From the NCBI GenBank assembly GCA_044225555.1, contig JBGAIM010000001.1:658833-722832 (forward strand): a stretch of DNA of 64,000 bases, read 5' to 3'. Below the pieces are notes generated by a model that saw nothing but the letters and a program-made list of their open reading frames with translations, did not search any database and was not told the DNA's origin. Shown one piece after another: positions 1 through 8,154 of the stretch. How positions within the stretch are numbered: the stretch's first letter is position 1; each line of letters begins with the position of its first letter. A program made the translations under genes and the position numbers. The DNA comes from JADLHS01 sp044225555. GTDB lineage: Bacteria; Verrucomicrobiota; Verrucomicrobiia; Limisphaerales; JADLHS01.

Positions 1-397
1 TGGCCTGGTCGGCCATGTTGATGTTCACCTTGCGTTCGAGATCCACGATCTTCAGCGAGATCGTGCCGCGCCCGAGCTGGATGTTGTCGAGCACGACATC
101 GGCGAGCGGACTGTTGCTGGTCATCATGCTGCCCGGACCGCCAGCCCATTTCTGGTTCAGCGAATCGTAAGGTTCCTGGGAAATAGTCATCTGCTGGGCA
201 AGCACCCATTGCGCGAGGGCCACGCCGGATTTGCCGAGCGAAATCAACTCGGACTCGTTGTTCGCGTTCATGGCGAGCTTCGTCTCCACTTTCATCGAGT
301 AGGCGAACCCCGCCGCGAGGATGGACAACACCGTGATGCACACCATCACGATGATGAGCGCGATGCCGGAGACCGGTGATTGGCGCAGGACTCTCAT
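1..397 (-). CDS. gspK: Type II secretion minor pseudopilin GspK, partial (C-terminus cut by window edge)
   Basis: About 132 N-terminal residues are visible. They begin with a short basic leader, then Ser-Gly-Ile-Ala-Leu-Ile at residues 10-15 and a hydrophobic helix to about residue 32. This is a prepilin-peptidase type N-terminus without the Glu at +5, which is the known hallmark of GspK. The region up to residue 132 (ending near 'KVNINMADQA') fits the GspK fold. The ATG at 397-395 overlaps the gspJ stop by one base (TAATG), so translation is probably coupled. GspK is expected at the tip of the pseudopilus with GspI and GspJ. The rest of the protein lies outside the window. Confidence 0.85.
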   Translation of the reverse strand, partial: MRVLRQSPVSGIALIIVMVCITVLSILAAGFAYSMKVETKLAMNANNESELISLGKSGVALAQWVLAQQMTISQEPYDSLNQKWAGGPGSMMTSNSPLADVVLDNIQLGRGTISLKIVDLERKVNINMADQA

Positions 398-1188
398 TAG
401 AATCGGATAAGGCCCGATTGCCCTCCCGGCCGCCCTGGCTGACCGGGGACGGGTTGGCCCGGCTGGCCTGGTTGCCCCGGTTGGATTCCCGGCGGTTGCC
501 CGGGCTGCTGGCCGGGCCTTTGCACGGAGGTGGGCACCATGATGGAAGGTAACTGGATGATCCGCGAAACCTCCTCGCGCTGGGACGAGGCATAACCCCC
601 CGGGCTGGGCCGGTTGAAATCGAGCGTCAGCTTGAGCATCTTCGGGAGTTGGTTCGTGGCCGTCCATTCATCCACCCAACTCTTCTTGCGATCATCCCAA
701 AACTCGAACGCCATCTTGCTCACGCCCTTCGCGAGTACGAGCGGCTTGTCCCGCTCGGTTTGGTCCATTTCCATCAAAATGGGATTCTGGCGGAGGACCA
801 GTTGCGATTGCGAGTCGGGGCCGCTTTCAATCGAGAAAGTCACGCGGCGCACGTCGAAATCGGGAAACCGGCCATCACGCGGAAATGATTCCGGCAGCCG
901 CGCGACGAAACTCAGGAAGCCGCCATCCCCATTCTCGGCGACAAATCCGTAATGCTGCCGGTCCGCCTCGAACGACCGGACGCACCCGAGTGATTCCTCG
1001 ATGGTGCGCAGGGCAATGCGTTCCCGCTGAATCCGCGCGGAAGCCTGGAGGCCGATCTGGGCCGACCGGATGATCAGCGTCCAACTGGCGTAAATCGCGG
1101 CCAGCAACAGCCCGAAGATCGCCAGTGCCATCATGATTTCGATGAGCGTGAAGGCGCGCCGTGCTGAAGTTGTGGGCCGCGTTTTCAT
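397..1188 (-). CDS. gspJ: Type II secretion minor pseudopilin GspJ
   Basis: 263 residues. The prepilin signal is RAFTLIEIMMAL at about residues 10-21 with Glu at +5, followed by one hydrophobic helix; it is processed and N-methylated by prepilin peptidase. The body matches GspJ in length and in position between gspI and gspK. I chose the ATG at 1188 because it gives the usual short basic leader and overlaps the gspI stop as ATGA; the open frame extends further upstream without a plausible leader. The last 35 or so residues are an unusual Pro-Gly-Gln-rich tail (coding DNA about 403-520), absent from typical GspJ proteins as I know them. The product should pack with GspI and GspK at the pseudopilus tip. 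Confidence 0.85.
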   Translation of the reverse strand: MKTRPTTSARRAFTLIEIMMALAIFGLLLAAIYASWTLIIRSAQIGLQASARIQRERIALRTIEESLGCVRSFEADRQHYGFVAENGDGGFLSFVARLPESFPRDGRFPDFDVRRVTFSIESGPDSQSQLVLRQNPILMEMDQTERDKPLVLAKGVSKMAFEFWDDRKKSWVDEWTATNQLPKMLKLTLDFNRPSPGGYASSQREEVSRIIQLPSIMVPTSVQRPGQQPGQPPGIQPGQPGQPGQPVPGQPGRPGGQSGLIRF

Positions 1189-1649
1189 CGGGGCATCCCA
1201 AGGCCGCCGACACCGCCGGCACCGCCTTGCTGGGTGTTGGGATCGAAATAGAGCGTGCTGATGGCCGACTCCACCGTGCCGAGCCGGCGGTTGATCACGC
1301 GATAATCCACCTGCCACAAGCCGTTCGACGCGAAGAAGGTCGTTTCCTTTTCCCACGCGTAGTCGCGATACTGGCCGTTGAACTCGGCGAGGTCGCTAAA
1401 CTCACCGCTTTCCAGCCCCTCGGTGACGCGGTTGGTGACGGAAAGAAAATACGCGTGAACCATTCCGGCGTCGGCGGACTTTTTGTTTTGAAACGCCCGG
1501 GCGTTGCGCAGCAGTTGTGAAATCAAGCCGAGGATCGTGAACAGCGCGATAAAGAAAATCCCCAGGGCAATCATCACTTCCAACAGCGAGAAACCCGAAC
1601 GCTTTCGACTTTGCCGGGGCGGGGTTGCGGCGGGGCTTGAACGGTTCAT
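1185..1649 (-). CDS. gspI: Type II secretion minor pseudopilin GspI
   Basis: 154 residues. A basic leader with RKR is followed by the prepilin motif G-FSLLEVMIAL at residues 19-29 and a hydrophobic helix to about residue 42. Short length, FSLLEVMIALGIF signature and position between gspH and gspJ identify GspI, which nucleates the pseudopilus tip complex. The stop overlaps the gspJ start by four bases (ATGA) and the start lies 2 bp after the gspH stop. The C-terminus ends in a Gly-rich stretch (QQGGAGGVGGLG). Confidence 0.85.
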   Translation of the reverse strand: MNRSSPAATPPRQSRKRSGFSLLEVMIALGIFFIALFTILGLISQLLRNARAFQNKKSADAGMVHAYFLSVTNRVTEGLESGEFSDLAEFNGQYRDYAWEKETTFFASNGLWQVDYRVINRRLGTVESAISTLYFDPNTQQGGAGGVGGLGMPR

Positions 1650-1651
1650 GG

Positions 1652-2206
1652 CTACTCCCAGTTCCTGATTTCCATCAGGTCGCTGATTGTCCGCGCGAGA
1701 CCCGTGGTGGGCTCCAATTCAATTCCGCGGACGTCTCCGCGGTCCGACACCAACACCAGTCGCAATTCATCGGAAGTTCCGTTGGGGAAAAACCGGACCC
1801 ACGTCCACTCGGACTGACGGTAGTTCAGCAAGTTGACCTGGAGCATGCCGAAGGAAATATCCGCTGGTAGCGCCCCGGCGGTGGTCTTGTTGGGAGCGGG
1901 TTCGGTGGTTGTCTCGAGGGGTGCGGGATGCTCCGTCGGCGTCGCCGTTGCGCCACCCGCCACGATTTCAAACCGGTTTTCCATCGGATAAAACTTCAAC
2001 TTCACCTCCCGGCCCGTGATGATCGACTGGGCCCGGGCGTTGGTCAGCACGTCTTTCATGTCCGACACGGCGCGGCGCATGCCTTCCTTTTTGGCCAGCT
2101 GGTAGATGCTGGGGATGCCCATGGTCAGAATGAGTCCCATGATGGCGACCACCACCATGATCTCGATCAAAGTGAAGCCGGCTCGACTGGAGCGCGAAGT
2201 CTTCAT
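1652..2206 (-). CDS. gspH: Type II secretion pseudopilin, GspH/FimT type
   Basis: 184 residues from the ATG at 2206. A TTG six bases upstream, overlapping the gspF stop, is a possible alternative start. Leader SRSSRAG is followed by FTLIEIMVVVAIMGL with Glu at +5 and a hydrophobic helix. The segment 'NARAQSIITGREVKL' matches the GspH/FimT pattern rather than GspG. A Pro/Thr-rich stretch (about residues 88-108) interrupts the globular part. No separate major pseudopilin gspG is seen here, so it is probably encoded elsewhere. Confidence 0.75.
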   Translation of the reverse strand: MKTSRSSRAGFTLIEIMVVVAIMGLILTMGIPSIYQLAKKEGMRRAVSDMKDVLTNARAQSIITGREVKLKFYPMENRFEIVAGGATATPTEHPAPLETTTEPAPNKTTAGALPADISFGMLQVNLLNYRQSEWTWVRFFPNGTSDELRLVLVSDRGDVRGIELEPTTGLARTISDLMEIRNWE

Positions 2207-2208
2207 CG

Positions 2209-3495
2209 TCAATTCCCCATCCCGCCACTGATGTTCGAGATCAGCTTGAACATCGGCAACAGCACGCTCAACAACAGGAAGCCAACGCCCAACGCCATGA
2301 AAATGATCAGAATCGGCTCGATCAACGTCATCATCACCCGCAAGGCGATTGTCAGTTCGCCGTCGTAGGTGTCGGCCACATTCTTCAAGGCGGCGGGCAC
2401 ATCGCCGGTTTCCTCGCCGATCTTCACCAGGTCCACCATCAACTGCGGGAACACCTTGCTGGCGGCCAGCGGTTGGGCGAGCGTCTTGCCGTCCGTCACC
2501 GCGTCCCGTGTTTTGGAAATGGCTTCCTTGATGACGCCATTGGACATGACCTGCTCGGTGATCTTGAGCGCCGTGAGCACCGGCACGCCGTTTTCAAGCA
2601 GCGTCGAAAGTGTGCGGGCGAACTGGCCGTAGTAATTCAGGCAAACCACTTTTCCGACGATCGGCAGCTTCAACATCCAGCGGTCCAGCCGCTGGCTGCC
2701 CTCGACCGAGTGCCGGAAGCGTTGGAAAATGATGAGTGCCGCCAACAGCAGCAACAGCAGCAACCACCAGTAATGCGTGAAGACATAGCCCACGCCGATC
2801 AGGAATTTCGTCGGCGCCGGCAGTTCCACATTGAAGCCGGAAAACATCTTCTCAAACTGCGGCAGCATGAAGTAGATGAAGAACAGCATCAGGCCCGCGC
2901 CCACGGCGCAGACCATCACGGGATATATGAGGGCCGACTTCAATTTGCTCTGCACCTCCGCGTAACGTTCAAAGTGATTGGCCATGCGCCGCAAAACATC
3001 CACCAACGCGCCCGATTGTTCGCCCGCCTTCACCATGTTGACGTAAAGATCGTTGAAGATCAGGGGTTGCTTGCCCATGGCCTCGGACAGGCCGCGCCCT
3101 TCCATGACCTCCTGCCGCAACCCGGCGCTGACTTCCTTGGGGATGCCCTTCGTCTCGAGATGCGTCATGCTGTTGAGCGCGACCGTCAACGGCATGCCGG
3201 CTTGGAGGAGGTTGGCCAGTTGCTGCGTGAACGTGGCCAGTTCCTGCAACTTGGGTTTACGCTTGCGTGTCAATGCTTCGCGCATCGCCGGCGGCAGCAT
3301 CGCGGTGAAAGAGGCCTTGCCGTCGGCGGGCCTTTCGCTCTTGGCCGCCGCGCCGCCTTTGGGCATGTCCACGGCCACCGGGAATAGTCCCAGCCGCTCG
3401 ATTTGCGCGAGGGCGGCGGGACGGTCGGCCACCTCGAGCACGCCTTGCACGACCTCGCCCGATCGTCGCCGGGCTTTGTAGGAAAACTGCGGCAT
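2209..3495 (-). CDS. gspF: Type II secretion inner-membrane platform protein GspF
   Basis: 428 residues, normal for the family. The N-terminus MPQFSYKARRRSGE is the typical cytoplasmic start of GspF/PilC proteins. Two tandem T2SSF domains follow (about 85-210 and 290-415), with membrane helices near 190-212, 240-260 and 395-418. Motifs such as 'GMPLTVAL', 'ENGVPVLTALKI' and 'IGEETGDVPAAL' mark the two repeats. The protein forms the inner-membrane platform that works with the GspE ATPase. First gene of the visible F-H-I-J-K run; gspE and gspD are not in the window. Confidence 0.92.
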   Translation of the reverse strand: MPQFSYKARRRSGEVVQGVLEVADRPAALAQIERLGLFPVAVDMPKGGAAAKSERPADGKASFTAMLPPAMREALTRKRKPKLQELATFTQQLANLLQAGMPLTVALNSMTHLETKGIPKEVSAGLRQEVMEGRGLSEAMGKQPLIFNDLYVNMVKAGEQSGALVDVLRRMANHFERYAEVQSKLKSALIYPVMVCAVGAGLMLFFIYFMLPQFEKMFSGFNVELPAPTKFLIGVGYVFTHYWWLLLLLLLAALIIFQRFRHSVEGSQRLDRWMLKLPIVGKVVCLNYYGQFARTLSTLLENGVPVLTALKITEQVMSNGVIKEAISKTRDAVTDGKTLAQPLAASKVFPQLMVDLVKIGEETGDVPAALKNVADTYDGELTIALRVMMTLIEPILIIFMALGVGFLLLSVLLPMFKLISNISGGMGN

Positions 3496-3544
3496 AAACT
3501 GTCTAGTTAAAACCGTTGTTGGCCAAAAGTTTCACCGGGCGGCC

Positions 3545-4480
3545 CTAAATCTTCGCTTCCGTTGCACTACCGTGTGTGAGCAGTGCACCTTTGGCTTCGT
3601 TCAAACTACCCCGCCGATAACCCTGCAAATCCACCGTCACCTGGGCGTAACCGATCTGCTTCAACGCCTCCGCCACCCGCACCGAAGTTCCGTTGGCCAG
3701 CAGCTTCGGCAGTTCCGCCGGGCCGACTTCGATCCGGGCGAGGTTAGTTCCGGGTTCCGGGTTCCAGGTTTCGAGTTCGCGCGGATCCGCGCCCAGAAGT
3801 TTCAACTTGGAACCTGGAACCTGGAACTTGGAGCTCCCCTCATGATGCCGGACGCGCACATCGTAAAAGCCAAGATCGCGCAAAACATATTCCGCCTGCT
3901 CAATCATGCGCAACTTCTCCGGCGTCACCGGTTCACCGTAAGGGATGCGCGAACTCAGGCAGGCCATCTGCGGCTTGTCGGCGGTGGGCAGGCCCAGTTG
4001 TGCCGACAACTCGCGGATGTCCGCCTTGGTCAAGCCAGCCTCTTTGAGCGGCGCCCGCACTTGAAATTCCTTGGCCGCCTGTGCACCTGGTCGGAAATCG
4101 CCCACGTCACTCGCGTTCTCGCCGTAAGCGATCACCGCAAACCCTTCCACCTTCGCCAGCGGCACGAGTTCCTCGAACAGCTCGTGCTTGCAGAAATAAC
4201 AACGGTTGTTTGGATTGGCGAGATAGCTGGGATTCTCAAACTCCGCCGTGCGCACCACCCGGACGGGAAAGGCAAATTGCCTCCCCAGCGCCAGCGCCTC
4301 CTCCAGCTCCCGACGCGGCAGACTGGGAGAATCCGCAATGGCGGACAGCGCGCGTTCACCTAATACGTCGTGCGCCACTCTGGCCAGAAACACCGAATCC
4401 ACGCCACCCGAATAGGCGACGAGGCACGAACCGTAGGAGCGCAACAACCCGCGCAAATTTTCCAGCTTGTCCGCTAGCAC
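3545..4480 (-). CDS. larE: LarE-type ATP-dependent sacrificial sulfur transferase
   Basis: 311 residues. LarE adenylates and then sulfurates the pyridinium dicarboxylate precursor of the nickel-pincer cofactor, giving up its own Cys sulfur in the known sacrificial mechanism. Visible motifs are the PP-loop SGGVDS (24-29), NRCYFCK (92-98) and QMACLSSRIPYGE (171-183); Cys174 should be the sulfur donor by comparison with characterised LarE. Residues about 216-246 are unlike any LarE region I know and come from an inverted-repeat insertion at 3746-3829 that stays in frame, between the conserved 'VRHH' and 'LARIEVGP' segments. larB and larC are not nearby. Confidence 0.88.
   Translation of the reverse strand: MLADKLENLRGLLRSYGSCLVAYSGGVDSVFLARVAHDVLGERALSAIADSPSLPRRELEEALALGRQFAFPVRVVRTAEFENPSYLANPNNRCYFCKHELFEELVPLAKVEGFAVIAYGENASDVGDFRPGAQAAKEFQVRAPLKEAGLTKADIRELSAQLGLPTADKPQMACLSSRIPYGEPVTPEKLRMIEQAEYVLRDLGFYDVRVRHHEGSSKFQVPGSKLKLLGADPRELETWNPEPGTNLARIEVGPAELPKLLANGTSVRVAEALKQIGYAQVTVDLQGYRRGSLNEAKGALLTHGSATEAKI
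3746..3829. repeat. Short inverted repeat made of GGTTCC units, inserted in frame in larE
   Basis: The left arm (3746-3776) contains two consecutive GTTCCGG units plus GTTCCAGG. The right arm (3797-3829) reads, in reverse complement, AAGTTCCAGGTTCCAGGTTC and matches the left arm with few mismatches. The centre holds a perfect 14-bp palindrome (GCGCGGATCCGCGC, 3779-3792). The 84-bp span is divisible by three and contributes 28 codons to larE without a stop. Iterated 7-bp units inside mirror-image arms suggest a REP- or MITE-like element rather than a normal coding segment. Confidence 0.75.
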
Positions 4481-4542
4481 GCCCTAAATTGGCAGTCACC
4501 GGAAACTTTGTCGAGCAAGACCACCGTTCGTTCGGGAGCGCG

Positions 4543-5706
4543 TCAAGCCTTGGCCTTCGGGAAAGCCACCAGTTCCAGCCCGCCACAGTCCGCACACCGA
4601 CCGTCGGTGCTCGTGAACTGCGCCTCACAGCGCGGACAGTAGGCGCGCGAGGATTCGTCGCTCGGCGCGGGCGCCCGGGACAAGTCCTCCAGCTTGATGC
4701 CTTGGGCCGTAAGAAACCCCTCGGCCGCCGCGAGCAACGTCCGCCGGAAGAACAGCTCCGTCGCTTGCGCTTGCGGCAATTCATTCGGGCAAATCGGCCG
4801 CGCCGGATGACGCAGGTCGCGCAGAATACACCGGGCGAATTCAACAAAGGCCCGTTCATCCAAAAAAACTTTGGCCACTGCCAGCGGATGAAACGTTTCC
4901 AGCAGCGGACGCGACAAGGCGTCGTGCGCCCGCATAGCCGAGGTGGGGGCAAGAGCAATGGTGAGCGTGTGCGTAAATCTTTCGTCGTGCGCCTCCGGAT
5001 ACAGCGCGCGATGGGCGCGGGCGAAGAGCGTGGCCGTCGTGATCGTCAGCGCCAGCAGTCCGAGCAACAACCACAACCAGCAAAGCAGGAAACCAAACTG
5101 CCAGATCAAGACCGGGGCGATCCCCAGCACGTAAACGACCAAAACATTGGCGAGCCAGCGAATCGGGCGCGCACGCGGCCGCCATTCCGCGCGGCGAGCT
5201 GCGATTTCCTTCGGGTCCAGCGACGCCTTTGCGAGCTGAATGATAGCGGGGGCAAATTCCCCGGACTTCAAGGCTGCGAGTCTTTTCAGTTCGAACCCCA
5301 GTTGGCGAGCCAGACCTGGAGTGGCGGCGGCCAAAAACAGTTCGGTATTGATTAGGATTTTTTTCCCGCGCACCCGGACCTCGCGCAGATCCTTCCAACT
5401 CATGAAGCGTCCGCTTTGTGAGGGTCTCCAGCCGGGATTCACGTTCGTGGCCACAAAGGCCAGCACGCCGTCGGGGGAAAGCGAAAGCGGAGGCTGATGC
5501 GCGACGAACAGCGCACCCAGCGGCGGCAACGCCGAAGCAATGACAAATCCGCCAGCTTGATTGCCTGCCAGCGCGCCCGGATGTTGCGCCCGCCACGAAC
5601 GCCCCAGCCAGGTGCTGAAGGCCGCCCCGCCCCGCCGCAGCCAGCAGAGACATTCGCCGACGTACAACCCCGCCAGTACGACGAACAACCACTGCACATC
5701 GCTCAT
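4543..5706 (-). CDS. Multi-pass membrane protein with C-terminal zinc ribbon, unknown function
   Basis: 387 residues, not assigned to a known family. There is a hydrophobic helix at 6-22, another segment around 55-70, and two strong helices around 185-230. The part between is soluble and contains 'VRGKKILINTELFLAA'. The C-terminus carries a four-cysteine zinc ribbon (CPRCEAQF...CADCGGLEL, about 355-380). It lies 62 bp upstream of larE and 24 bp downstream of the DUF2167 gene on the same strand, so it may be co-transcribed with them. The ribbon near the C-terminus suggests a cytoplasmic metal-bound tail. No catalytic signature is visible. Confidence 0.8.
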   Translation of the reverse strand: MSDVQWLFVVLAGLYVGECLCWLRRGGAAFSTWLGRSWRAQHPGALAGNQAGGFVIASALPPLGALFVAHQPPLSLSPDGVLAFVATNVNPGWRPSQSGRFMSWKDLREVRVRGKKILINTELFLAAATPGLARQLGFELKRLAALKSGEFAPAIIQLAKASLDPKEIAARRAEWRPRARPIRWLANVLVVYVLGIAPVLIWQFGFLLCWLWLLLGLLALTITTATLFARAHRALYPEAHDERFTHTLTIALAPTSAMRAHDALSRPLLETFHPLAVAKVFLDERAFVEFARCILRDLRHPARPICPNELPQAQATELFFRRTLLAAAEGFLTAQGIKLEDLSRAPAPSDESSRAYCPRCEAQFTSTDGRCADCGGLELVAFPKAKA

Positions 5707-5730
5707 GGCGGTGAGGCGGATGAAACCCGG

Positions 5731-6585
5731 TCAGTCCTCGCGATTACCCGTGATCTTGTTGAGGATCTTCTTGAAGAAGCCGATGACGGCAACGAAGGCG
5801 ATGATCACCAGCTTCCAGGCTTTCTTGAAGAACAGGATGACCGGCCCCAGCAGACCCAACTTGGCCGCGCCCACCGCGGCGCCGCCGAGGACGAGTGCGC
5901 CGAGACCGTACTTGGCCACCTTGTCGCCGGGTTTGTATTCCGCGTAGGACCCGCCGGCATTGAATTTGTAGTCGCCCAACACGCTGCTGAAGGTCGGCAG
6001 AATCGTATTCAAATTCTCAGGGTCACAAACCAGCACCACTTCCATCACCCCCTTGCGACCGAGCAGACGGGTGTTGTAATTGAGGATTGGCTGCCCCTCG
6101 GACGTGGCGCGAATGGCCCAAGTCAGATTGTGCGTCTTCTCGTCGTACTTTGGCTCCTGTTCCCAACCGACGATGATCAGCGGCGGGTTGCCGTTGCGTT
6201 TGCGCTCCTTGTTGCCTTCGTCGTTGCCCGCTTTGATGGCGGCCAGCAACTTGGCCGCGTCGAGTTTGTTCTTCTCGTCATCCTTCACGTAACCGACGTC
6301 GTCGTACTCAAAATACACCGCCCAGCCACCGTTGGTGGGACGGAGAAAACCAACTTCATTGCCGCTGCTCGGTTCGCCCGCCGCCTCCATCATCTTTCGA
6401 GTCGTCTTGCCATCGAGAAACATGTAGCCGGCCGGCACGGGGAGTTGCGCGATATCGGATAAACGCGCTGTGGCGGGGCCGTGCAGCGCGCGCGGCTCCA
6501 GGTCCTTGGAATCTTGGGCGGGGAGCGGCGATACGACCATCGCTGTCAGGGCGAGGAGCAGCCGGACGAGGTGGTTTCTTTTCAT
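5731..6585 (-). CDS. DUF2167 family membrane protein
   Basis: 284 residues. An N-terminal signal peptide ends near Ala-Gln-Asp (residues 23-25). The middle has the typical DUF2167 pattern: 'GYMFLDGK', 'WAVYFEYDDVGYVKDDE', then 'GWEQEPKYDEKTHNLTWAI'. C-terminal hydrophobic segments lie around 227-245 and 250-270 and are followed by a basic tail. DUF2167 proteins are exported or membrane-bound with no established reaction. The start ATG at 6585 gives a clean KR-type signal sequence. Confidence 0.85.
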   Translation of the reverse strand: MKRNHLVRLLLALTAMVVSPLPAQDSKDLEPRALHGPATARLSDIAQLPVPAGYMFLDGKTTRKMMEAAGEPSSGNEVGFLRPTNGGWAVYFEYDDVGYVKDDEKNKLDAAKLLAAIKAGNDEGNKERKRNGNPPLIIVGWEQEPKYDEKTHNLTWAIRATSEGQPILNYNTRLLGRKGVMEVVLVCDPENLNTILPTFSSVLGDYKFNAGGSYAEYKPGDKVAKYGLGALVLGGAAVGAAKLGLLGPVILFFKKAWKLVIIAFVAVIGFFKKILNKITGNRED

Positions 6586-6688
6586 GATGTTGATTGGTTC
6601 GAGTGGCGACCCGTGAACTTCCGATTGAGACAGCGACGGTGGTTTACCCTTGCTTGCACTGGCGCGTCAAGTTGATTGCTCGGTCAAA

Positions 6689-8059
6689 TTACTTGAACAT
6701 CACCTTGCAGATGAAGACCGAGGCGATGATGCCCACCGCATCCGCGATCAAACCCGCGGGCACCGCGTGCCGCGTGCGCTTCACACTCACGGCGCCGAAA
6801 TAGACCGCGATGACATAAAACGTCGTCTCGGTGCTGCCGAAGATTGTTCCCGCCGTGCGCGCGATGAGGCTGTCCGGCCCGAACTGCTTCACCAGTTCGG
6901 TGAACATCCCGAGCGTGCCGCTCCCGCTCAAAGGTCGCATCAGACACATCGGTACCAGCTCCGTTGGGAAATGCACGAAGTCGAGGACGGGCTTCAGCGC
7001 CTTGGTAATGAGATCAATTCCACCGGCCCCGCGAAACATGCCCACCGCCACCAGAATGGCCACCAGATAGGGGATGATTGTGACGGCAACTTGAAAACCC
7101 TCTTTCGCGCCGTCGACGAACTGTTCATACACCTTCACCCGTCGCAACGCCGCGTAGAGCGGAAAGAACGACAACAGGAACGGTACGGCCAGCAGCGAAA
7201 TGGTGTTCAACGATCGCACAAATCCATTTTGTTTCTGCATCTCCGCCGTCAGCGGACGATTCAGCACTTCCGGAAAACTGATCACAACCAACAGGGCGAC
7301 AAAGAAAAAGAAGAACAAACCGAGCGCCCCCAGACCCAGCCAGTTCAACGGGGCAACTGGATCTTCCTCCTTGGTGGTGGTCGTGGCGTTCGCTACTGAT
7401 TCAGGTTTCTGCCCTCGGCCTTCGGCCTGCTCGCTTTCCGTGAGTGGCGGCAACCGATAGCCCGGCAACTTCTCGAGCAGCTTTACCGAAGTGATGCCGG
7501 CGATGGTTGAAAAAGTCGTCGCGATGATCGCCGTGCCGATGATGGCATAGGGTTGCACCGAGCCTGCGACCGCGAGCACCGCCACCGCTGTCACCGGCAG
7601 CAGTTGAATGGAACTCGTATTGATGGCGAGGAACGTGCACATCGCATTGGTGGCCGTGCCCGGACGCGGATTGAGCGTCTCCAAGTCTTTCATCGCGCGC
7701 AGGCCGAGCGGCGTGGCGGCATTGGCCAGGCCGAGAACATTCGCCGCCATGTTCATCAGCATGGAACCCATCGCCGGATGCTCGGCCGGCACGTCGGGGA
7801 ACAGCCATTTCATCACGGGGCGGATCAGGCGGGCGAGAAATTGGACGAGGCCCGCCTTCTCCGCGAGGCGCATGATCCCGAGCCACAGGGCCATGATGCC
7901 GACCAATGGCAAGGCGATGTCCATCACAGCGGTTTTGGCCATCTCAAATCCCTTGTCGGTCATCTCCTTGAGCGTGCCGGCGTCGGCGCCAGTGAGATTG
8001 TGGAAGCCGGCAATCAACACCGCCGCCACCACGAGGCCGAGCCAGATGTAGTTCAGCAT
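6689..8059 (-). CDS. Fused SpmA-SpmB-type nucleoside-recognition (Gate) domain membrane protein
   Basis: 456 residues from the ATG at 8059 (a start 16 codons further upstream is possible). The N-terminal half is SpmA-like: membrane helices, 'GSMLMNMAANVLGLANAATPLG' split over two helices, and 'INTSSIQLLPVT'. The C-terminal half is SpmB-like: 'MRPLSGSGTLGM' and 'IFGSTETTFYVIAVYFGAV'. The halves are joined by a charged linker near 230-250. In Bacillus these are two separate genes linked to spore maturation. Many non-sporulating bacteria keep a fused copy whose substrate is unknown, and transport of a small solute is the usual guess. Confidence 0.85.
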   Translation of the reverse strand: MLNYIWLGLVVAAVLIAGFHNLTGADAGTLKEMTDKGFEMAKTAVMDIALPLVGIMALWLGIMRLAEKAGLVQFLARLIRPVMKWLFPDVPAEHPAMGSMLMNMAANVLGLANAATPLGLRAMKDLETLNPRPGTATNAMCTFLAINTSSIQLLPVTAVAVLAVAGSVQPYAIIGTAIIATTFSTIAGITSVKLLEKLPGYRLPPLTESEQAEGRGQKPESVANATTTTKEEDPVAPLNWLGLGALGLFFFFFVALLVVISFPEVLNRPLTAEMQKQNGFVRSLNTISLLAVPFLLSFFPLYAALRRVKVYEQFVDGAKEGFQVAVTIIPYLVAILVAVGMFRGAGGIDLITKALKPVLDFVHFPTELVPMCLMRPLSGSGTLGMFTELVKQFGPDSLIARTAGTIFGSTETTFYVIAVYFGAVSVKRTRHAVPAGLIADAVGIIASVFICKVMFK

Positions 8060-8154
8060 GAGCGCGAGCCTACCGACTCGTCGCGGAATCCGAAACCAGA
8101 AAACCAAATCCCCGGCCTATGCCGTGAAACAGGAATTCACGGGTGCTCCTCGCC

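Noticed and set aside
8119..8142. CCGTGAA...TTCACGG hairpin after the RCC1 gene as a terminator
   Set aside because: No T tract follows on the minus strand, so I did not call it.
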